Source: Hemileia vastatrix (Eukaryota > Basidiomycota > Pucciniomycetes > Pucciniales > Zaghouaniaceae). Taken from it: DNA of 64,000 nucleotides. The position numbers and the translations under genes are program-made. The stretch spans positions 3,855,683 through 3,919,682 of the forward strand of contig JASXTE010000002.1 of the NCBI GenBank assembly GCA_030280995.1. The letters run 5' to 3'. The notes beneath the pieces were generated by a model. That model worked only from the letters and a program-made list of their open reading frames with translations. It did no database searches and was not told the origin of the DNA. Below, one piece after another: positions 56,895-64,000 of the stretch (position 1 is the first letter of the stretch; each line of letters opens with the position of its first letter).

Positions 56895-58322
56895 TTGCTC
56901 TCACGTCCTATTCCTTTAAAAGCAGCAAATGATGAGATTCAAAAATTTATTACAGAAAAGGGATCAATGATCTTTCCAGACCTAGATGGGAGTAACATTT
57001 GTATCAAGAACATTTACTACTGTGAAAAAGCAAATGGAATCCTTATATCTCAGGTGGCTCTAATTCTTGATGGTTGTAAGTTGTCTTTCAACATAAATGT
57101 CATACTTATTGAGTCTGACAATCAATCACAGCCTTTCCTTTCTAAGTTTGATGAATGTTGCTGGGTCCTTCCACATTCTTTCCCTAAATCTGTTTTACAT
57201 GCTGTTTTAGACTCTGCTATCCTTCCTTTTGAAATAAATAAATGCTTAATATCTCCTTCCACAATTAATTTTGCCTTGCCTCCATTGACCAAATGTAGTG
57301 AGGTGAGAAAATTGAAACTGGAAATAGCAACTGAGGAAGCTCTTCATTTCTGGCATTGTACTTTTGGGCACCATATTTTTAAAAGCATAATAAAACTTTT
57401 CAAAGTAAATATGGAATTGGGTTTGCCATGTGAGTTCCCAAACGGAAACTTAGATTTTGAGGAATGCCTCATTGCTAAATCTGGGCATAGAGATTTCATA
57501 GGACCATCCAACTGCTTGCATGAAAAATCTGAAACCTTGGTGGTGGATATCATGGGTCCTTTTCAAGTCAATACTGAAGAAGGGGGTATGTATCTTCTAA
57601 CAATGCTATATTTAGGCTCCAGTATTGGAAATGTTAAAGTCCTGCGGCAAAAGAATCAAGAAGGTAAAGTAATTAAAAATTATGTTCAATGGATGGAACG
57701 ACATACTGGAAGAGAACTGAAATTACAGAAGTCTGATAATGGAGGTGAATTTGTTAACTATTACATGACTGACTTTCTAGAATTTCTGGGCAGTACACAC
57801 AAGAAATCCCTCCCTTACAATCATTGCCAAAATGGTGCTATTGAATTTTTCAACAAGACTATATATGACATAAGGAGAACGTTACTACTTGACAGTGGCC
57901 TATCTAAATCTTTCTGTGGACATGTGTTCAAATGGGCGGTGTATGTTCACAATGAGCTCCTGAATACCTGCACATCTGATATGACAACATATGAGAAGCT
58001 TTTTGAAGTGAGACTGAACTTAGAAAATATAAGAGTTTTTGGCTCAATAGAATATGTCCACAACCCCAAAGAATCCGGAAAGAAGCTTGACCCATTCAGC
58101 AGAAAAGGTAGAGTTGTGGGTTATTTTGAATCCAGAAAAGGATTGCTTTTTTTAGATGATAAACCCAAGAAATACTATGCATCACCTTGGGATCACTTCC
58201 CAAAACATGTGTTTCAATCTGATGATGAAAATAAGAAGATTATGGAAGGAAAAAGTGACAACCAGAAGATGGAAATTGAATACATCACCAACAGTGTTAG
58301 TCTGGGTAATTTCAGTGCATAA
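56895..58322 (+). pseudogene. copia B integrase region
   Basis: One open frame of 475 codons. The pre-integrase zinc region (LHFWHCTFGHH ... FEECLIAKSGH) lacks the first Cys of its CxxC pair. The core has Asp in LVVDIMGPF, Asp in KSDNGGEFV and Glu in NGAIEFFNKTI (usually NGxAERxN), then the copia GKLDPxxxKGxxVGY-like segment (GKKLDPFSRKGRVVGY). It integrates cDNA in active relatives. The frame is intact, but upstream and downstream parts are broken. Confidence 0.85.
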
Positions 58323-58441
58323 ATTCTACTGTTGGAGCAAGAATTACTAGTTGCTAACATAGCAGCAAAATCAAGATCAATTGCAGATGGCTCCCCTACA
58401 TCATACAAAAATATGATTAAAACGAATGAAAAAATGCTTGG

Positions 58442-59870
58442 TTGAAAGCTTGTAAAGATGAAATTCAAATTCCAACTGACATGGGTGTCTTGATAGAGGC
58501 CATTCCAACTAGAGGTGCTACTATAACTGATGGGAAATGGGTTTTTGTCAAAAAAAAGAGACCAAAATGGCTTGTTACTGAAAATGAAAGTGAGATATGT
58601 GGCAAAGGGATTTACTCAACTGAAAGGGATTGATTACTAAGAGAAATTTTCTCCAACGGCAACTTTTATGGCCCTCAGAATTATATTAATTCTTTCAGAA
58701 AAGTACAGATGGCCAGTAAATAGTTTTGATGTCATGGCTGCTTATTTCAACTCACTCCTTGAAGAGGATAGTTGGGTGAAAGCCCCAGAGGGTTTTGGCA
58801 GAGAATCATGTAAAGTAATGTTGCTTAAAAAAGCTCTGTATGGAACCAAGAAGGCTGCCTGTTGCTGGTGGAAACACTTTAAAATTAAGTTAAATTCAAT
58901 AGGGTACATAGCAAGCTCTTATGATAGCTCCTTATATATCTTACATGACAAAAAGGATATGGGGGTTTTGTGGATTCATGTTGATGATGGTGTCATCACT
59001 GGATCCTCCTCCTCATTGTTATCTTCTTTCCAAGGAAAATTGAGCAATCTTGTGGAAACCAAATGGTCTTAAGAAATTAATAGCATAATTGGGATGAAAC
59101 TTTCACATGACAAAAATGGTTTCAGCCTATCACAGCCGGCCTTAATTGAAAAAATTTCAAAGAAATATAATTTTGAATATAACACAAAAAAATAAAAACC
59201 CTTCCAAAGGACTTCCATCTGAGAAGCATCAATGATAAGATTAAACCGCTAGATTATCTTAGTGTTGTAGGGTCTTTGAACTACCTTGGCATTGCAACAC
59301 AACCAGATATTTTATTTGCGGTGAACTATCTGGAACAATTTACTAACAATCCCGGCACAGTGGATTGGAAAGCGCTAGCTCATTTGACGCAGTATTCAAT
59401 TACAACCAATTCATGTGTCTTTGGAATTTACCCTGACAACTTGAGGCTTGAAGGGTACACAGACGCAATATTGGGTAGTAAATTTGCTAGATCCACTAGC
59501 AGTAATTTAGTTCCTCTTCATGGTGTACCTATCAACTGGTTGTCAAAAGGACAACCAATAGTGGCTTTTTCAACTTGTGAAGTGGAATAATTGGCCCTGA
59601 GAATGACGAAAAAACTCTCAATGTGGATTCAAAATATGTTGAAAGACATTTAACATAGAGAGATTAAAGTTTCTATTTTATGTGACAATCAATCAACTAT
59701 TAAGATAGTGAAAGATCAACCAGCTAACAAAAGGATATGGCACATGGAACATGACTTATAATATGTAAACTCTCTCCTGTTTAATCATAAGGCAGAAATA
59801 ATATGGGTCAACACAAAATAACAAAAAGCAGATATACTGACAAAGAGCCTGGGACTGAATGTTATGTAAA
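58442..59870 (+). pseudogene. copia B reverse transcriptase and RNase H
   Basis: RT starts in one frame (GKWVFVKKKRP, 58533) and shifts to the next at about 58640: PVNSFDVMAAYFN, LLKKALYGTKKAACCWW, and catalytic LWIHVDDGV (58969). After stops, RNase H follows at 59276 (GIATQPDILFAVNYL, GVPINWLSKGQPIVAFSTCE), then LCDNQSTIKIVKDQPANKR in broken frame and ADILTKSL near the end. Both catalytic Asp of the RT HVDD are kept; at least two shifts and several stops remain. Confidence 0.82.
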
Positions 59871-59937
59871 AGAGTAGGAAAGGTGTAGGAGTTTTAATGA
59901 GGAGGGATGGATGGAAGAATGTAGTAAAGGGGAAGGG

Positions 59938-60058
59938 TGATGAGGCATAAGATAGATATAATTGTTAGGTACTTGACTACATAAGCATGTATATAAACTA
60001 GACTTAATGTGACATGTTAATTATTGATTTTCCTCTTTATTACAACCACTCTACTTCA
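59938..60058 (+). repeat. 3' LTR of copia B
   Basis: It begins TGATGAGGCATAAG right after the purine tract AAAGGGGAAGGG and ends CTCTACTTCA; TAAAG follows (60059-60063). TATATAAA is at 59990-59997. Confidence 0.93.
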
Positions 60059-60063
60059 TAAAG

Positions 60064-60506
60064 CACATATGCAAGGGGAAAGAAATGTGTACTAGACATC
60101 TAGTGTTTTTTTGGCTCCATGTGGCAATTTTGTCTGTGATTTTGGTAGTAACTCTACTTGAGTCTGCCACATCCCCTTTGTGAGTCAAAGGAAGAGGATG
60201 GGTTCAACCAGAGTTACTCCACAATTCAGACAAGAATTAAAGACTGAGTTCAACTGGGTACCTTAAAAGCTTCTAGGCATCTGGTCCACTGGTTTTTCCC
60301 CCTTGTCATGGCTCTCCATCCAACAACGGATGTTATCCTGTACACAACCACTCCAGTAGCAGTTTCATGCCCAATGAACACGCATTACCAGTCAATAAAT
60401 AAATAAATAATAAATATGGATGATATTTAACCAATAAAGCACTATTTATGTCAATAACTTATCTACTCAAGCATATATTTCTTATTATACATATATATAG
60501 ATAATG
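60064..60506. other. DNA between copia B and copia D
   Basis: This was contiguous with 39811 before copia B inserted. No gene is seen. It contains an (AATA)n-like run near 60400. Confidence 0.45.
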
Positions 60507-60758
60507 TGTTAGACCCTATTTTAATGCTGCAACCCGGTGATGACTAGGGTTAGTCTCAATGATCTCTATTCCAGAAAAAATGATATATGTATTACTAACC
60601 TGTAGTGCCCCAACCTGATGAGTACTAGGTTTAGTCTCAATTTTCTCTATTCCAGAATGAATAGAGATCACCAGGTGTGGCACATTTCAACTATATACAT
60701 GCAGTTGGGATTATGCCCTAACCTAAATTGTGACTATCACTATGCTTATGTCCTAACA
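60507..60758 (-). repeat. 3' LTR of copia D
   Basis: Read on minus it starts TGTTAGGACATAAGC directly after GAGGAGGGG and ends GGGTCTAACA; the tips TGTTAG and CTAACA are a perfect 6-bp inverted pair. Inside, a roughly 75-bp unit (TCTCTATTCCAGAA, TAG[G/T]TTAGTCTCAAT) is duplicated. TAATG (60502-60506) would be its target-site copy. Confidence 0.85.
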
Positions 60759-60859
60759 CCCCTCCTCACAATTTTGACTGTAATATAGTATATAGTAGAA
60801 ATTATATTAATAGGGAGTGACAGTGAAGAAAGAAAGAAAAAAAATTAAACTAGATTCAT

Positions 60860-63674
60860 CTCATTAATGACTATTTCCATATTTACTGAGTTCAATGCTT
60901 TTGTCATGCAATCAGCAATTTGGGATTGACTGGGGATCCACTTCAAGATGAGTTTTTTTTGTAAATGAGTATATTCAAGAAATAGAAATCCCTGGCTGAG
61001 TGTTGATAGTCTTTATTTGAGGGTCGGTCATTTCCAATGTCAACAGCAGTACTGTTATCACAATATAAAATAACCTCTATACTTTTGCCCAAAAAATCCT
61101 CAATAAATTTCTCACCCATAATCCTGTCCTTTCCCCCATTCCCAATGCCATGTATTCAGCATGTGATGTAGCCAAACCAACAGATTTCTGTTGTTTTGAC
61201 ATCCAAAATACTGGTACACCACGTACCTTTATCACATTTCCATGTTCAGCTCTCCATCCCTCACCCTTCAATGCCGCATCTGCAAAAATATTTACATTGA
61301 CATCCATATCTTTTTCCGCTGAGATATTGAGTTTTAATTTTTTTGCTTTCATAATGTACTGAATCAAGTGGTTGAGTGCATGCCAGTGGTCATGATTTGG
61401 GTGACTAGAAAAATGAGCCAGGAAATTCACTGCAAAACTGATATAAGGATGTGTACCTTGAGCTACATAGCTTAAAGCACCAATTCTAGACAGGGATTCA
61501 GTAGATTGCATAATGGGTTTAGCAGGATCTTCCAACTCAAGGTTGCATTTATATGGGAGTGGGGTGTTTGATGGCTTGCATGATGGATTAAAAGTATCAA
61601 TGATCCTTTTAATTAAATCATGTTGTGAAAGTAAGTAAGCATTTCCTATTTTTTCAACTTTCAAACCAGAAATCTGTGTTATTTTATGTTCCCATTTCAT
61701 CTCCATAATGTTGGCCATGTCGTTTTCTAGTCTTGATAATGCCTCTAAGTTGTTGCTTGCCACAATCCTGTCATCCACATGTAACCAGATGGAAGACAAG
61801 GAGGATTCGGATTTTAGAATGTAAGCTGAAGAATAAAAGAAGCTAGGTATGTAGCATAAATGTCATAATTTATTAGATATAAATTTCCACCAACACCTGC
61901 CTGCCTTTTTGGTTCCATATAAGGCTTGTTTTAGCTTACATACCCTTCCATCTTGGGAGTCAAAACCTTCAGGTTGTTCGACATACACCTCCTTGTCAAT
62001 TGGACTATTTAAATAGGCTCCTACCATGTCAAAGGACTTTAGATGCCAATTAATTTTTTTTTCAAGAGTGAATAGTAAACAGAGGGAAGTGAATGCTGCC
62101 GTTGGAGCAAAAGTCTCCTCAAAATAATCATGGTACTGTTGAATAAACCTTGTGTGACATAACGGGCTATGTGTTTTGTAATATTACTGTTTTCATCTCA
62201 TTTGTAGACAAAAACCCAATGGCCCCCAATTTCCTTTTTACCCTCAGGCAAATTGACCAAATCCCATACATCTTTGTCTTGTAGGCTCTATATTTTAGCA
62301 TTGCAAGCTGATTTCCATTTTGGTGCTTTGCCTGATTTCATGGCTTGCTTGTAAGTTTTAGGAGCCAATAATTCTTCTTCATTACACTCATTGTGAATTG
62401 TGTCAGTTAATCTATCTTGTGATTCAATTAACAAGTCCATCTTGTGATCATCCAATTTAAAACTGTTAAGAATAAAAAGTAAGGAACCCTTGTCAGCTGC
62501 TGGATTGGTCAAGGTCTTTGAAGTGAGTTTTTCCAATGATGTAAAGTATGCAGTGGCTGATTGAATGATCGTTTTTTGGTTATCATCCCAATAAATCCAA
62601 CCTTTTCCTCCTTTGATGTATCCAATAACTTTACATTTGTTGGCTCACACATCCAATTTTAATCTATTTTCTTTATGTATCTGTACAAAAGCTTCCTCAC
62701 CAAAAATATGAATTATGTTCATTTGTGGTTTTGATCTAAAAAGTGCCTGATAGGGAGTTATTTTTTCTGTAATCTTGTTAGAAATTTGATTGTGAAGATA
62801 AAAAACCCACAAAAAAAGCCACACCCTAAAATAGTTTTTAAAGTTTTCTATAAAATAGTATTATACAACCAATGTCAGAAATAGTTCAATTTAGTCTCTC
62901 AGCTACGCCATTTTGTTGGTGGTGGTAGGGCATGGCATGATCCCATTTAATTTCAAATTTCACAAGGTAAGTTTGGAACTTATGGTTCACATACTCACTT
63001 CCATTGTCTAAATGTAGGATTTTTATTTTCTTTCTGGTAATTTGTTCCATTTTGACTTGGTAATGCACAAAAGTATTGGCAACTTGAGATTTTGAAATGA
63101 TTAATACATATACTGTATACAATGTGGCAACATCTCAGAAAGAAAAAAAATATAAGGTGCCATCAAAAGTTGGTGCTTCAAAAGGACCCATTACATCTGA
63201 TACTATGATTACCATTGGTTCAGGTGTTTGTTCTTGGCTTTGGAGGGTACTCAAGTTCAGGCGTTTAGCAATATGGCATTGTTCACAATTTATATCACCG
63301 GGGGGAAGTGAATCAGGAAAACTGTTTTCATCTTTGTGATTTATAAGTTTTCTGATCACCCGCATGCTAAAATGTCCCAATGATCTGTGCCAATTCATAA
63401 GAACAGGATTGCTCCTATCCATTTGCTCAGAATCAGGACTGCATCACAGATCTAACAATATTGGGACTTGTGCACTAGGCACTTGTCAATACAATGGTAC
63501 AATAGAGGTTGCATTTCTTATAGGTAAATTATTAACTCTAACAACCTCTACTTTCCAACTACATCCATCACAATATTTCCCTTTGAATAATACCTCAACA
63601 CCTTTCATGATATCCATATTATGATTAATATCAAATTGAGACATAGCACCTTGTTTTATAAAAGAGGAGACCAA
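60860..63674 (-). pseudogene. copia D pol: integrase, reverse transcriptase, RNase H
   Basis: From high to low coordinates: pre-integrase HRSLGHFSMR ... CEQCHIAK with the first integrase Asp in VSDVMGPF (63422-63135); LHLDNGSEYVN and NGVAERLN with the second Asp and the Glu (63122-62886); RT start PKTYKQAMKSGKAPKW (about 62360); GGHWVFV, SFDMVGAYLNS and LKQALYGTKKAG in broken frames (62250-61910); catalytic IWLHVDDRI (61790); then an open 240-codon block (61799-61077) with GALSYVAQGTHPYISF and GLATSHAEYMAL. The RNase H end (LYCDNSTAVDIG) follows with a shift. Catalytic residues are kept, but frames are interrupted. Confidence 0.85.
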
Positions 63675-64000
63675 TAATAAGGTTCCGGTAGCGGTGTAGA
63701 CAAGAAAGAGCTCTATAATACTAAGCTATAGACACAATTCCAAGATGGGTTGGTTCTCCTTCCTAAATGTAACTCTAGAAAGAAGCACCTTCCACTCTAA
63801 TATTTAAAGAAAGTGAAAGCACATATTGTAAGTCTGATTATTTATTCTGAGTGTGGATATGGAATGACAATTAATAAAAGAAATAAAATGTAAATATATT
63901 TTAATATAAGCAATAAAACTTTCAGCTAGATCTATTCTCAGTAAGTGCTATTATTCTCAGTCACTCCCTCTTGAAGCGCTCTATCTAATACTATCCTTTC
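63675..64000. other. Window end, possibly a further insertion
   Basis: Copia D coding similarity stops near 63675. The remaining bases show no copia frame; CTATTCTCAGT and TTATTCTCAGTCACTCCC are a short repeat (63933, 63951). It may be another element inserted in copia D. Confidence 0.35.

Larger units (their letters stand above)
39816..60058 (+). mobile_element. Ty1/copia retrotransposon B with nested insertions
   Basis: The 121-bp LTRs at 39816-39936 and 59938-60058 are flanked by TAAAG on the outside (39811-39815 and 60059-60063), proving a single insertion. Between them lie a copia leader, gag, protease, integrase, RT and RNase H, interrupted by a MITE (40413-40665) and by the 14.5-kb Ty3-like element C (41770-56298). 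Without these the element would be about 5.5 kb. Frames are broken in several places, and the protease Asp is lost. Confidence 0.93.
60507..64000 (-). mobile_element. Ty1/copia retrotransposon D, 5' part outside the window
   Basis: On the minus strand the order is integrase, RT, RNase H, purine tract GAGGAGGGG, LTR, i.e. copia. The 5' LTR, gag and protease would lie beyond 64000. Coding parts have shifts and stops. Confidence 0.85.

Noticed and set aside
1..64000. tRNA, rRNA or other structured RNA genes
   Set aside because: No cloverleaf with A and B boxes and no rRNA-like conserved stretch was noticed by eye; a covariance scan would be needed to exclude degenerate copies.

Overview
The window is AT-rich nuclear DNA from a fungus, made almost entirely of transposable elements. 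Several features point to a basidiomycete, most likely a rust (Pucciniales): short GT-AG introns, a Ty3 element of basidiomycete type, PIF/Harbinger transposases paired with Myb-like genes, a Tet-like 2OG-Fe(II) oxygenase relic, and one host enoyl-CoA isomerase gene with eight exons and a C-terminal SKL. This assignment is inference; there is no rRNA or other marker to fix it. I found no tRNA, rRNA or CRISPR array.

Layout. 1-4.4 kb: a Ty1/copia element (A) with its 3' LTR, then a 77-bp minisatellite. 7.1-10.6 kb: a MITE, then a PIF/Harbinger element bounded by inverted repeats, containing a broken transposase, C-rich and hairpin minisatellites, and a Myb-partner remnant on the other strand. 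12.7-13.2 kb: an array of nine 36-bp palindromes at an exact 53-bp period. 15.8-16.8 kb: a Tc1/mariner transposase relic (-). 17.7-27.5 kb: a complete but dead Ty3 element with 1.5-kb LTRs and a GAATA target duplication. 28-37.5 kb: remnants of several PIF/Harbinger elements in both orientations, a Tet-like relic and a roughly 300-bp satellite. 37.7-39.4 kb: the only intact host gene, on the minus strand.

39.8-60.1 kb is a nest. A copia element (B) has 121-bp LTRs and a TAAAG target duplication. It is split by a MITE in its leader and by a 14.5-kb Ty3-like element (C) in its gag. Element C itself carries a solo LTR of another Ty3 family inside pol. Between its integrase and 3' LTR it has three antisense reading frames. 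Two of them encode a Cys pattern of the fungal Zn2Cys6 type, and two have introns whose removal keeps the frame open. 60.5-64 kb: a fourth copia element (D), on the minus strand and cut by the window end.

How the parts relate. No element reads as fully intact: gag-pol frames carry stops, frameshifts or lost catalytic residues, so the region is a graveyard of successive insertions around one conserved metabolic gene. The most novel content is the antisense, spliced, zinc-cluster-like gene set in element C. Next come the palindrome array and its relatives elsewhere in the window. All sequence comparisons were made by eye.
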